From Streptomyces sp. NA02950 (GTDB lineage Bacteria; Actinomycetota; Actinomycetes; Streptomycetales; Streptomycetaceae): 64,000 bases of DNA. Positions 8,730-17,949 of this stretch are shown piece after piece. The position numbers and the translations under genes were made by a program. The stretch's first letter is position 1. Each line of letters starts with the position of its first letter. The stretch is from assembly GCF_013364155.1 (NCBI RefSeq), contig NZ_CP054916.1:7594001-7658000 (forward strand), in the 5' to 3' direction. A model generated the notes under the pieces. That model made no database searches. It was not told the DNA's origin and saw nothing but the letters and a program-made list of their open reading frames with translations.

Positions 8730-11700
8730 TCACAGTGCCGCCTGGCTCGGTACGGCCCGGCCCGCGCCCCCCAGGTCCTGGGGGAGCAGCGACCTCAGGT
8801 CGGCGACCGTGGGACTTTCCAGGCCGCCCAGCCTGCGTGCCTGACGGGTCATCATGGCTTCCAGCAGTTGGCGGGCGAGCCGTGCGTTACCGAACGAGCG
8901 GTCCCGGGGGATCGCGTCGACATGGGTGCGCAGCGCGGCCAGGGTCTCGGGCGCGCACTCGTAACCCATGTCCGCGGCGTGCCGTTCGACGATGGAGATC
9001 AACTCTGGTGTGCTGTAGTCCTCGAAGTGGACGTAGCGGGAGAAGCGCGAGGACAGTCCGGGATTGGAGGCCAGGAAGCGCTCCATCTCCTCGGTGTAGC
9101 CGGCGACGATGACCACCACCTCGTCGCGGTGGTCCTCCATCAGCTTCAGCAGCGTGTCGACGGCCTCACGTCCGAAGTCGTTGGAAGAGCCCTCGGGGGT
9201 GAGGGTGTAGGCCTCGTCGATGAACAGCACGCCGCCCAGCGCGCTGGTGAAGACCTCCTTGGTGAGCTGGGCGGTGTGCCCGACGTACTGGCCCACCAGA
9301 TCGGCACGGGCGACCTCCACCAGGTGCGCGCGCGGCAGCACTCCCAGGGAGTGCAGGAGCTCGGAGTACAGCCGTGCCACGGTGGTCTTTCCGGTACCGG
9401 GTGCGCCAGTGAACACCAGATGATTGCTGATCTTGGGGGTGGGCAGCCCTGCCGCGGCGCGCTGCCGGGCGTTGGCCAGCAGGTTGACCAGGTCGGTCAC
9501 CTCCCGCTTGACCGCGGACAGTCCGATCATGGCCTCCAGGCGGGCCATCGGGCTCTCCTGGCCGTCGGGGTCCTGCTGGCTGCCGTCCAGAGCCGCCGAC
9601 TCGGCCTCCCCCACGTCCTGTGGCAGCAGCAGCGACAGGTCCTTCTCGCTCGGGTCGGTCATGGCGGCGAGCCGGATCGCCTGCCGGTCCACCATCTCCT
9701 CGAACACCCCCCGGGCGGCACGGCCGTTGCCGAAGGTCGCGTCACGGGTCATCTGCTCGAAGTGCAGGGCCAGCGCTTCCGCGGTCATCGGCCCCAGCTC
9801 GTAGCGGTGGCCTGCGCACATGCTCTGGGTGATGGTGACCAGTTCCTCCACCGAGTAGTTGTCGAACTCGATGGTGCGGGTGAACCGGGAGGCCAGCCCC
9901 GGGTTCGCGGTCAGGAACGAGTCCATCTGCTGGGAATATCCGGCCGCCACCACCACGACGTCGTCGCGGTGGTCCTCCATCAGCTTCAGCAGGGTGTCCA
10001 CGGCCTCGCGTCCGAAGTCATGGGACGAGGCGCCCTCGGGGGTGAGGGTGTAGGCCTCGTCGATGAACAGCACGCCGCCCAAGGCGCTGTTGAACGCCTC
10101 GGTCGTCTTGATAGCCGTACCGCCGATGACCTGGGCGACCAGATCGGCGCGGGCGACCTCCACCAGGTGCCCGGTGCGCAGGACGCCCAGGGACGCCAGG
10201 ATGCCGCCGTACAGCCGGGCGACGGTGGTCTTGCCGGTGCCCGGAGGGCCGGCGAAGACCAGGTGCCGGCTCATCGGGGGGACGGGCATGCCGAGCCGGC
10301 GCCGGCGTTCGGCGAGCTGATTGAGGTTGACCAGGGTGCGCACCTGGTGTTTGACGTGTCCCAGGCCGACCAGCGCTTCGAGTTCGGCCAGCGGGCCTTC
10401 CGGCTCTCCCTCGCCGTCGGCCGCTCCGCCCGGCCCGCCGGCGACTGCCTCCGCCACGTCCTCGCCCCAGATGTCGGGCGCCCCGTTGTCCGAGCTGGCC
10501 AGCGCCTCCACCGACAGCCGGTCGCTGCCGCGGCTCTGCTTCAGGCCCGCTCCGCGGTTGTCGCGCACCACGCACCGGATGACCGACACGGTGTCGGTGC
10601 TGTCGACGCGTATGCCGTCGCCCGTGCTGCTCACGATCTCACAGGCGGTCAGGTCCGCCCGGCCGCCGGGGGATATGAGCACTCCGTGGGCCCTGGCCCC
10701 CTCGACGCGGACGCGCTCCAAGGCGATCTCGCCCTTGCCGTCGACGCTGACGCCCGCTTCGCCGCTGCCCTCGATACGGCAGTCGCGCAGGGTGCCCTGG
10801 CCGCGTGTCCCGACCGTGACGCCCGCTCCGGTGGGGGAGACCATCACGGTGTCGGTGATCTCGGGTCTCGCGTCGTCGCTCAGGTGCAGCGCCGAGCCGC
10901 CCACCGAGTCGATCTCGCAGTGCTCCAGGCGGCCGCGTCCGTCGTCGGTGACCTCGATGCCGTGTCCGCCCGCGCCGATGACCCTGGCCCGGCGCAGCAG
11001 GGGATCGGCGGCCGACCGCACGCAGATGCCCACGCCCGCGGCGTCGACCACGGTGAGGCGGTCGAACTCCGCGGCGGAGCTGTCCGTCAGCAGCACGGCG
11101 CCGCCTTCGTGGGCGCAGTCCCGTACGACCGTGTCGATCAGCGTCGGTGTGCTGTGCTCGGCGATCCGGATGGCCGGTTCCGCCGAAGCGATGAACTCGC
11201 ACGCCTCCACGGTGCCACGGGAGCGGTCGAGGACGACCAGACCATTGCTCTTGGTGCGCCGGGTGACGCAGCGGCGCAGCAGCGGGTCGGCGCCGCCGGA
11301 GACGACGATCGCGCTCTGCGTGGTCGACTCGAAGGTGGTCTCCTCGATCTCCGGACGGGAGACGCTGGTGACCAGCAGGCCGACCGAGGTGTCGTGGACG
11401 GTGGTGCCCAGGATGCGGGTGGAACTGTGGCCCTCCAGGGCGATGCCCGGCTTGTCGGTGCCGGAGATGTCGCAGCCCTGAATCGTTCCCCTGGCCTCGC
11501 CGTTGGCCAGTACGCCGTTGCCCCGGGCGCCACGCATCCGGCAGCCGCGGACCGTGGGGTCGCCGCTCTCCCCGATGACCACCGCGGAGGTGCCGAAGTT
11601 CTCCAGCCGGCAGTCTTCGATGACACTTCCGGCGGGCGAGGTGTCGACGATGCCGGCGCCTCCTGGATTGCTGATCCGGCAGTCGCGGGCGGCCAGCGAG

Positions 11701-12065
11701 CCGGTACCGCGCACCAGCAGCGCGGTCCACCCCGCGCCGCTGACGGTGCAGCCGTCCAGGGCGACTTGCCCGGCCGGTACGTCCACCACCGCCACGTCCT
11801 TGTCGTGCCCGCGCAGGGTGAGGCCGCTGAGCATGACCGCGTCCGCCATGAGGCTGATCGCGCTGCCGCGGCGCGGGCAGATCTCCACGGCCCCGCGTTC
11901 GCCCTCGGCGACGATGGTCACCCGGGTCCTGACGACCAGGTTCTCGGCGTAGCGCCCCGGCTGGACCCGGATCACCGCTCCGGTACGCGCCTGGGCCAGT
12001 GCCTCGTCGATCGTCTGGAAACCGTCCGGCCGTTCCGTGCCGACTGTGATCAACTGCCGTGACAC
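8730..12065 (-). CDS. eccA: EccA-like double AAA+ ATPase with N-terminal parallel beta-helix
   Basis: A 1111-residue protein. Residues about 1-530 are a right-handed parallel beta-helix, with repeated short strands such as GSVIEDCRLENFG, PTVRGCRMRGARGNGVL, GTIQGCDISGT, PLLRRCVTRRTKSNGLVV. Two CbxX/CfqX-type AAA+ modules follow. AAA-1 has Walker A GPPGTGKTT near residue 605 and Walker B VLFIDEAYTL. AAA-2 has GAPGTGKTT near residue 887 and again VLFIDEAYTL. EccA proteins of mycobacterial ESX systems have TPR repeats and one AAA+ domain and act on substrates in the cytosol. Here the TPR part is replaced by a beta-helix and the ATPase is duplicated, a layout seen in actinobacterial T7SS loci. The start is GTG. 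It is divergent from the mycosin gene and ends at a hairpin terminator. The gene symbol is by role, not proven orthology. Confidence 0.85.
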   Translation of the reverse strand: MSRQLITVGTERPDGFQTIDEALAQARTGAVIRVQPGRYAENLVVRTRVTIVAEGERGAVEICPRRGSAISLMADAVMLSGLTLRGHDKDVAVVDVPAGQVALDGCTVSGAGWTALLVRGTGSLAARDCRISNPGGAGIVDTSPAGSVIEDCRLENFGTSAVVIGESGDPTVRGCRMRGARGNGVLANGEARGTIQGCDISGTDKPGIALEGHSSTRILGTTVHDTSVGLLVTSVSRPEIEETTFESTTQSAIVVSGGADPLLRRCVTRRTKSNGLVVLDRSRGTVEACEFIASAEPAIRIAEHSTPTLIDTVVRDCAHEGGAVLLTDSSAAEFDRLTVVDAAGVGICVRSAADPLLRRARVIGAGGHGIEVTDDGRGRLEHCEIDSVGGSALHLSDDARPEITDTVMVSPTGAGVTVGTRGQGTLRDCRIEGSGEAGVSVDGKGEIALERVRVEGARAHGVLISPGGRADLTACEIVSSTGDGIRVDSTDTVSVIRCVVRDNRGAGLKQSRGSDRLSVEALASSDNGAPDIWGEDVAEAVAGGPGGAADGEGEPEGPLAELEALVGLGHVKHQVRTLVNLNQLAERRRRLGMPVPPMSRHLVFAGPPGTGKTTVARLYGGILASLGVLRTGHLVEVARADLVAQVIGGTAIKTTEAFNSALGGVLFIDEAYTLTPEGASSHDFGREAVDTLLKLMEDHRDDVVVVAAGYSQQMDSFLTANPGLASRFTRTIEFDNYSVEELVTITQSMCAGHRYELGPMTAEALALHFEQMTRDATFGNGRAARGVFEEMVDRQAIRLAAMTDPSEKDLSLLLPQDVGEAESAALDGSQQDPDGQESPMARLEAMIGLSAVKREVTDLVNLLANARQRAAAGLPTPKISNHLVFTGAPGTGKTTVARLYSELLHSLGVLPRAHLVEVARADLVGQYVGHTAQLTKEVFTSALGGVLFIDEAYTLTPEGSSNDFGREAVDTLLKLMEDHRDEVVVIVAGYTEEMERFLASNPGLSSRFSRYVHFEDYSTPELISIVERHAADMGYECAPETLAALRTHVDAIPRDRSFGNARLARQLLEAMMTRQARRLGGLESPTVADLRSLLPQDLGGAGRAVPSQAAL

Positions 12066-12325
12066 GCGCTTCGAACCTCCTGGAATGGGTGTTGCACCCC
12101 CGCCCGTACGCGATCTCGCGCACGCGTGCGGGACAAGGGCCTGGGTACTGCCCGGTGGGCCGCCGGACCCACCGTGCCGAAGACGGGCGGACCACCTTGC
12201 CGCCCGCGCGATGGGAACAGGACCAAACGGCCTGGCGGATAGTCAGGAAAAGAGGTGCGGTAGCCGTATGAGCGGTCGCGGGGCAGCCGGTCCGGCCGCG
12301 CGCACGCGGGCACGGTGTGCTTATC
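12066..12325. promoter_or_regulatory. Divergent promoter region, EccA-like (-) and mycosin (+)
   Basis: The 260-base gap between two divergently starting T7SS genes must carry both promoters. No consensus hexamers or operator dyad stood out, so exact sites are not given. Confidence 0.5.
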
Positions 12326-13579
12326 ATGCCCGCCATGCGACGTCCCGCGATACAGCTGCTCGTGCCGCTCACGGCCACGGCGGCACTCATCCTGCCGGTC
12401 ACCGTCACCGCCCCGCCCGCGGCCGCCGTGCCGGCCGCGCCCTCGCCCGCCCCGGGCGCTGACGGCGTCACCCTCCTGCCGCCGCTGCCGGTCCGGCTCG
12501 GCGAGGGCAAACCGTGCACCAAGCCCTCGGGCCGCACCGCCGCGGGGAAGACCTGGGCGCAGTCGGCGCTCGGGCTGACCAGAACTCAGCAGCTGTCCCA
12601 AGGGGCGGGAGTGAGGGTCGCGGTCATCGACACCGGTGTCACCCCCGGTGCTGACGCCTTGTCCGGCCGGGTGAGCGCCGTGGGGGCAGGGGGCACCGAC
12701 TGCGTCGGACACGGCACCTTCGCAGCCGGCCTGATCGCCGGTGCCCGGACCCGGGGCAGCGACGTGGAGGGCATGGCCCCCCAGGCCCGGATCATCGCAC
12801 TGAAGGGCACCAACGACCGTGGGGTGCCCAGCCCGCAGCAGGTTGCCGACGGCATCCGCGAGGCGGCCGACCGCGGCGCGGAGGTCATCTACGTCGGCCA
12901 TGCGCTGCGTACCGGAAAGGCGGAGCTGACCCAGGCCACCGCCTACGCCGCGCGGCATGACGCGCTGGTCGTGGCCCCCGCCGCCCCGGACGCCGTTCCC
13001 CGGGAGGAGCTCGGGCCCGACGGGCGGCAGCCGACCGGCCCGTACTGGCCCGCCGCCGCGCCCGGTGTGCTGTCCGTCGTGGACTTCGGCCCCTCCGGGC
13101 TGCGGCAGAAGGACGCTCCGCCCGCCTACGCACCGGACCTCTCGGCACCGGGATCCACGCTGGTCAGCATCGGGCCACGCGGCTCGGGCCACTACATCGG
13201 CTCCGGCGCCTCCCTGGGAGCCGCCTGCACCGCCGGGGCCGCGGCGCTGGTGCGGGCGCACCACCCCCGGATGAGCGCCGAGAACGTCGCCCGGCAGCTG
13301 ATGGAGACCGCCTATCCCGCCGACATCCCCCGGCTCGACCCGTATGCCGCCATGACCATGACCCTGGCGCACGGGAAGGCCGACCGGGCGGCTCCCCCGT
13401 CGGCACACCTCCCGCCGCCCGCCGACCCCGCCCCCGGGGTACGGTCCGCGGCGGTTGCCTTCGGCAGCCTGGCGCTGGCGCTGCTGCTGGCGGCCGCGGC
13501 CGCGGTGATCCCGCGCGGCCGGGCCAGGGGCTGGCTGCCGCCCGGCCGGCAGCGGGAGGCCGGACCCTCCAGCCGGTAG
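12326..13579 (+). CDS. mycP: Mycosin-like subtilase of the T7SS, with altered oxyanion-hole motif
   Basis: An N-terminal signal peptide (RRPAIQLLVPLTATAALILPVTV, cleavage near APPAAAVPA), a subtilase domain and a C-terminal transmembrane helix (SLALALLLAAAAAVIP) followed by basic residues give the standard mycosin topology. The catalytic Asp is in VAVIDTGV, the His in DCVGHGTFAAG and the Ser in GSGASLGAACTAGAAALV (GAS rather than GTS). The usual oxyanion-hole Asn (AAGN) is missing: the aligned segment reads VVAPAAPDAV. The preceding strand, normally VINLS, reads VIYVGHALRTG. Activity may be reduced or absent, and mycosins also have a structural role in capping the ESX membrane complex. Three in-frame starts (12317 GTG, 12326 ATG, 12335 ATG) are possible; the last still gives a full signal peptide. 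Confidence 0.85.
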   Translation: MPAMRRPAIQLLVPLTATAALILPVTVTAPPAAAVPAAPSPAPGADGVTLLPPLPVRLGEGKPCTKPSGRTAAGKTWAQSALGLTRTQQLSQGAGVRVAVIDTGVTPGADALSGRVSAVGAGGTDCVGHGTFAAGLIAGARTRGSDVEGMAPQARIIALKGTNDRGVPSPQQVADGIREAADRGAEVIYVGHALRTGKAELTQATAYAARHDALVVAPAAPDAVPREELGPDGRQPTGPYWPAAAPGVLSVVDFGPSGLRQKDAPPAYAPDLSAPGSTLVSIGPRGSGHYIGSGASLGAACTAGAAALVRAHHPRMSAENVARQLMETAYPADIPRLDPYAAMTMTLAHGKADRAAPPSAHLPPPADPAPGVRSAAVAFGSLALALLLAAAAAVIPRGRARGWLPPGRQREAGPSSR

Positions 13580-13603
13580 GCGCACCTCGTACGCGGCCTG
13601 TGC

Positions 13604-13635
13604 CCGGCTCCGGGGCCTGTCGGCCCCGGAGCCGG
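13604..13635. terminator. Bidirectional hairpin terminator between mycP and eccC
   Basis: A perfect 14-bp inverted repeat (13604-13617 and 13622-13635) with a TGTC loop sits in the 77-base gap between the convergent mycosin and EccC genes. Confidence 0.8.
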
Positions 13636-13656
13636 CCGCGCGTCGCTGACCGTACG

Positions 13657-16600
13657 TCACCGCTCGTCCTCCAGCAGCGGAGTCTGCACCTGTACGGCCT
13701 TGCGGCGGGCGATGCGCAAGCCCCGGCCGGGGATGAGCTCGCGCCCCTTGACGTTGCCGAAGAGATAGCCCTCGCTGGGCGGGCAGGACATCAGCAGAGC
13801 AGGGGTGTTGACCTCCTGCAGCTTGCGCAGCAGCGCCTCGTTCAGACCGCGCCCGGCGCCGGCCGCCGAGCGGGCCACCACCAGGTGCAGGCCGACCTCG
13901 TGACCGAGCGCGAGATGGTCCAGCAGCGGGGCGAACGGCTGCGTCATCGGGTTGCCGCCGACCATGTCGTAGTCGTCGACCAGGATGAACAGCCTCGGCC
14001 CGGTCCACCAGTCGCACAGCTTCATCCGCGCCGGGGAGATGTCCTCCCCGGGCACCCGCTGCCTGACCGCCTTGGCGGCACCGTCGAGGAGGTCCTTGAG
14101 CACATCCATGGAGACCGCGTGCCCGAGCCGGTACTCCTCGGGGACGGCCTCCACCAGCTGCCGGCGGTAGTCCACGGTCATGATGCGGGCCTCGGCCGGG
14201 GAGAACCGGTCGGTGATGCCCTTGGCGATCACCCGCAGCAGGTTGGTCTTGCCGCATTCGTTGTCGCCCACCACGACCATGTGCGGATTCTCGGAGAAGT
14301 CGTGCCAGACCGGGGAGAGTTCATTCTCATCAACCCCGATGGCGATCCGCAGGTTGCCCTCCGGATCCGGCGCGGGCAGCTCATCGAGCGTCAGGCGGGT
14401 CGGCAGCATCCGCACCGCCGGCGCGGGCGGCCCCGCCCAGCTCTCGCCGATCGCCGAGACCAGGCCGGCGATGCCGTCGGCGAGGTCGTCCGCGTCCTCC
14501 ACTCCGTCGATGCGCGGCAGCGCCGCCAGGTAGTGCAGTTTCTCAGCGGTCAGGCCTCGGCCGGGGATGCGCGGCACCGAGGCCGCCTTGCGGGAGTCGA
14601 TGTGGGAGTCCATGGCGTCGCCCATCCGCAGCTCCAGTCGGGTGCCGGCCTGGTCGCGGATGGCTGCCGACAGCTCCACCCACCGCGCGGTCGTGACGAT
14701 CAGGTGCACGCCGTAGTTGAGCCCGCGCGCGGCCAGCGCGTTGAAGGCGGGGATGTGCTGGTCGAAGTCCTGGCGCACCGTGGACCAGCCGTCGATGACC
14801 AAGAAGACGTCCCCGTGCGGCTCATTCGCGAACTCCCCGGCGGCGCGGCGCCTGCGGTAGGTCGGCATGGAGTCGATGCCGTGCTCGACGAAGAACCGCT
14901 CCCGCCGGCTGAGCAGCGAGTTGACCTCGGCGATCGTACGGCCGACCCGCTCGGTGTCCACCCGGGTCGCCACCCCGCTCAGGTGCGGCAGCCCGTTCAG
15001 GCCCACCAGGGTGCCGCCGCCGAAGTCCAGACAGTAGAACTGCACTTCCCGCGGTGTGTGCGTCAGAGCCAGCGCCGTGATCAGCGTCCTGGCCAGGGTG
15101 CTCTTGCCGCTCTGCGGACCGCCCGCCACGGCCACGTGCCCGCCGGCCGAGGACAGGTCCACGGTCATCAGGTCGCGGCGCTGCTCGAAAGGCCGGTCGA
15201 CGATCGCCACCGGCACGGTGAGCTTGCCCCGCAGCGGCCATCCGGCCGTGGTCAGCCCATGGCGCGGGTCGGGGGTCAGCGGCGGCAGGATCTGGTCGAG
15301 CGTGGACGGCAGGTCCAGTGGCGGCAGCCACACCTGGTGGGCCGGCGGCCCCGAATCACGCAGCCGGTCCAGGGCCACCGACAGCAACGTGTCGCCGCCC
15401 TCCTCCTCGGCGCCGTCGGTCTCCGGCTCCTCCTGACCGTCTGAGTCGTCCGTATCCGCGGGAGTACGCGGCACCACCCAGTCCGACGTCCACGGCACCA
15501 CCTGGCTGGCCACCTGGGCCTGCGCCACGGAGCCGTGGCGGCGCCGGTAGGGCCCCGACACGTACGCGGCGCGGAACCGGGTCAGGGCGTCCACGCCGCT
15601 TTTGAGGAAACCACTTCCGGGCTGGGCCGGCAGCTCGTAGGCGTCCGGCACGCCCAGCACGCCGCGGCTCTCCATGGCCGAGAACGTGCGCAGGCCGATG
15701 CGGTAGGACAGATGGCTCTCCAGGCTGTGCATCCGGCCCTCGTCCAGCCGCTGCGAAGCCAGCAGCAGGTGCACACCCAGGCTGCGGCCCAGGCGTCCGA
15801 TCATGACGAACAGCTCCATGAAGTCGCGGTGTGCGGCGAGCAGTTCGCTGAACTCGTCCACCACCACGAACAGGCTCGGCAGGGGCTGCAACGGCACACC
15901 GGAGGCGCGGGCCTTCTCGTACTCCAGGGCCGAGGTGTAGTTCCCGGCGGCCCGCAGCAGCTCCTGACGCCTCATCAGTTCACCGTGCAGGGCATCCTGC
16001 ATCCGGGCCACCAGAGCCACCTCGTCCGCCAGGTTGGTGATCACAGCGGAGGTGTGCGGCAGCTCGTCCAGACCCAGGAACGTCGCCCCGCCCTTGAAGT
16101 CCACCAGGACGAAGTTGAGCGTCTCGGAGGAGTTGGTCAGCGCCAGCGCCAGCACCAGGGTGCGCAGCAGCTCGCTCTTGCCGGACCCGGTCGCACCGAT
16201 CAGCATCCCGTGCGGCCCGGTACCTCCCTGGGCGGATTCCTTGATGTCCAGCTCGACCGGGGCGCCGTCGCCGCTGACCGCGATGGGTACCCGCAGCCGC
16301 GCGCTGCCGGTGTAGCGCTGCCACAGCGTCTGCGGATCGTGCCGGTGCAGGTCGGGGATGTTCAGCAGCGTGGTCAGCTCCATATCGCTGGAGAACGGCT
16401 CGGACACCTCGCCGCCCATGCCCATCCGGTACGGCGCCAGCAGCCGGGCCAGGGCCTCGGCGCCCACCGGCCCGAACCGGTCGGGTACGCCCAGCCGCGT
16501 CGTCTGCTCCTTGCGGTCCCGGTCGGTACGCACCAGCGCGACGCCGTCCTGACCGACCTCCAGGCGCAGCGTGGTGCGTCCGGGCTTCCAGGTGAGAGTG

Positions 16601-17643
16601 GAGGAGAGGTCGAGCACCACCGCGTTCCGGAAGCCCAGCCCGTCGAAGCGGTGGCCGGCGGGCACGGTGCAGCCGTCGACCACGACCACCGTGAAGGGCT
16701 CCTCCCGGCCCGGCTCCGCGTCCGGGTCCGCCGCGGGACGCTCCTGGAACTCCGCCCCCAGCAGGTTCTCCAGCTCGTTGAACTCCGACGCGATCATCCG
16801 GGTCGGCCCGGCGCCGTCGTGCTCGTACCGGTGCAGCACATGCGGCAGCCACTTGGCCCACTCCCACTGCGCCCGCTGCTCATCGGAGACGCACAGGGCG
16901 ATCCACACATCGTCGGGGGAGTGGAAGACCTCAAGCTGGGCGAGCAGGGCGCGGACCGCGCCGCGGATCCGCTCCTGATCACCGCGGAAGAGCACCTTGG
17001 ACCAGGCGCGCAGATAGATCGCGATCGGCTGGTCGGGCACCGTCGTATAGGCGCGGGTAAAGCTGCGCAGGGCGTGCGCGGACAGCGGCTCCAGGTCCTC
17101 CACCGGCTTCGTCGACAGCGGGGTCAGCTTCATCGCGATGCGCTGGTCACCGACGCCGATCCGCACCTCCGCGAAGTCCTCGTCCGACGCCCGGCGCTCC
17201 CACAGCCGGGTGCTGCGCACCAGCGCCGACAGCGCCTCGGGCTCCGGATGCCGCCAGGCCAGAGCCCGCTGCTGATCGGCTATGGACGCGCGGACCTTGC
17301 GCCTGGTCTGCTTCAGATAGCGCAGATAGTCCCGGCGCTCGCCCTTCAGGCGCTGTTTGCGCTCGGAGTTCCTGCGCATCACCTGACCCACCATCATCGC
17401 TGCCGAGCCGATCAGCATCAGCCCGAGCGCGATGTACATGAATCCGCCGCCGCCCCCCATACCGGGCCGCATGAACATCAGCATCATGGAGACCGACATC
17501 AGCGCCATGGGCAGGTACGTCCATACCGCGGAACTGTCGGGAACCACCTCCGGAAGTGTCGGCGGCTCCTGCAGGGTCAGCTCTCCCGAGGGCATGTCCG
17601 GACCCCGGCGGCGGGCCGGCCTGCGGAACAGGATCACGCTCAA
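13657..17643 (-). CDS. eccC: EccC, three-domain FtsK/SpoIIIE ATPase of the T7SS
   Basis: This 1328-residue membrane ATPase is the motor of the ESX translocon. Two N-terminal transmembrane helices (WTYLPMALMSVSMMLMFM and MYIALGLMLIGSAAMM) are followed by the DUF/stalk region and three ATPase domains. Walker A sites are GATGSGKSE near residue 481, GGPQSGKST near 840 and GDNECGKTN near 1124. Walker B-like strands are LFVVVDEFSE, VFLVIDGWST and LFILVDDYDMV. Domain 1 keeps the acidic Glu needed for hydrolysis, while domains 2 and 3 have the degenerate forms usual in the family. EccC binds the C-terminal export signal of WXG100 dimers through its last domain. The start is TTG, supported by AGGAGG seven bases upstream. 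It is transcribed divergently from eccD, unlike the usual co-directional order. Confidence 0.95.
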   Translation of the reverse strand: MSVILFRRPARRRGPDMPSGELTLQEPPTLPEVVPDSSAVWTYLPMALMSVSMMLMFMRPGMGGGGGFMYIALGLMLIGSAAMMVGQVMRRNSERKQRLKGERRDYLRYLKQTRRKVRASIADQQRALAWRHPEPEALSALVRSTRLWERRASDEDFAEVRIGVGDQRIAMKLTPLSTKPVEDLEPLSAHALRSFTRAYTTVPDQPIAIYLRAWSKVLFRGDQERIRGAVRALLAQLEVFHSPDDVWIALCVSDEQRAQWEWAKWLPHVLHRYEHDGAGPTRMIASEFNELENLLGAEFQERPAADPDAEPGREEPFTVVVVDGCTVPAGHRFDGLGFRNAVVLDLSSTLTWKPGRTTLRLEVGQDGVALVRTDRDRKEQTTRLGVPDRFGPVGAEALARLLAPYRMGMGGEVSEPFSSDMELTTLLNIPDLHRHDPQTLWQRYTGSARLRVPIAVSGDGAPVELDIKESAQGGTGPHGMLIGATGSGKSELLRTLVLALALTNSSETLNFVLVDFKGGATFLGLDELPHTSAVITNLADEVALVARMQDALHGELMRRQELLRAAGNYTSALEYEKARASGVPLQPLPSLFVVVDEFSELLAAHRDFMELFVMIGRLGRSLGVHLLLASQRLDEGRMHSLESHLSYRIGLRTFSAMESRGVLGVPDAYELPAQPGSGFLKSGVDALTRFRAAYVSGPYRRRHGSVAQAQVASQVVPWTSDWVVPRTPADTDDSDGQEEPETDGAEEEGGDTLLSVALDRLRDSGPPAHQVWLPPLDLPSTLDQILPPLTPDPRHGLTTAGWPLRGKLTVPVAIVDRPFEQRRDLMTVDLSSAGGHVAVAGGPQSGKSTLARTLITALALTHTPREVQFYCLDFGGGTLVGLNGLPHLSGVATRVDTERVGRTIAEVNSLLSRRERFFVEHGIDSMPTYRRRRAAGEFANEPHGDVFLVIDGWSTVRQDFDQHIPAFNALAARGLNYGVHLIVTTARWVELSAAIRDQAGTRLELRMGDAMDSHIDSRKAASVPRIPGRGLTAEKLHYLAALPRIDGVEDADDLADGIAGLVSAIGESWAGPPAPAVRMLPTRLTLDELPAPDPEGNLRIAIGVDENELSPVWHDFSENPHMVVVGDNECGKTNLLRVIAKGITDRFSPAEARIMTVDYRRQLVEAVPEEYRLGHAVSMDVLKDLLDGAAKAVRQRVPGEDISPARMKLCDWWTGPRLFILVDDYDMVGGNPMTQPFAPLLDHLALGHEVGLHLVVARSAAGAGRGLNEALLRKLQEVNTPALLMSCPPSEGYLFGNVKGRELIPGRGLRIARRKAVQVQTPLLEDER

Positions 17644-17949
17644 CGTACGGCCTCCTCACGTGTTCTTGCGCCGCATGCCGTAAGTCCGTCACGCTCAAAG
17701 GGATGACAACAGAATGGGAATGCGGGAAATGGCAATGACTGAATTCCGGGCGGCGTACCCGGTTTTCTGGACTGAATATCGGAATGATTTCCCGCTGCCC
17801 GTTGCGAAACGGCTCCGCGGGGGGCCAAACTCGTCGGCACGTGCCACGTCCCCCGACCCGATGTGCGGTCGGCAGCCGATCCTCGTGCGCGTTTCACACG
17901 TTCCAGCACCGCGAATTCCGCGGCCCGTCAGGAAGCGCGAAGCAGACCT
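17644..17949. promoter_or_regulatory. Divergent promoter region, eccC (-) and eccD (+)
   Basis: A 306-base gap between divergent core genes, with an A/T-richer part at about 17700-17810 that includes the eccC ribosome binding site end. It should hold both promoters; no specific operator was identified. Confidence 0.5.

Noticed and set aside
8727..12062. 1111-codon + strand frame antisense to the EccA-like gene
   Set aside because: The minus-strand product has clear beta-helix and AAA+ motifs; the + strand product is low-complexity and mirrors the codon bias.
15535..17706. 723-codon + strand frame antisense to eccC
   Set aside because: EccC on the minus strand has all three ATPase motifs; the opposite frame has none and is Gln/Val/Arg-rich shadow sequence.
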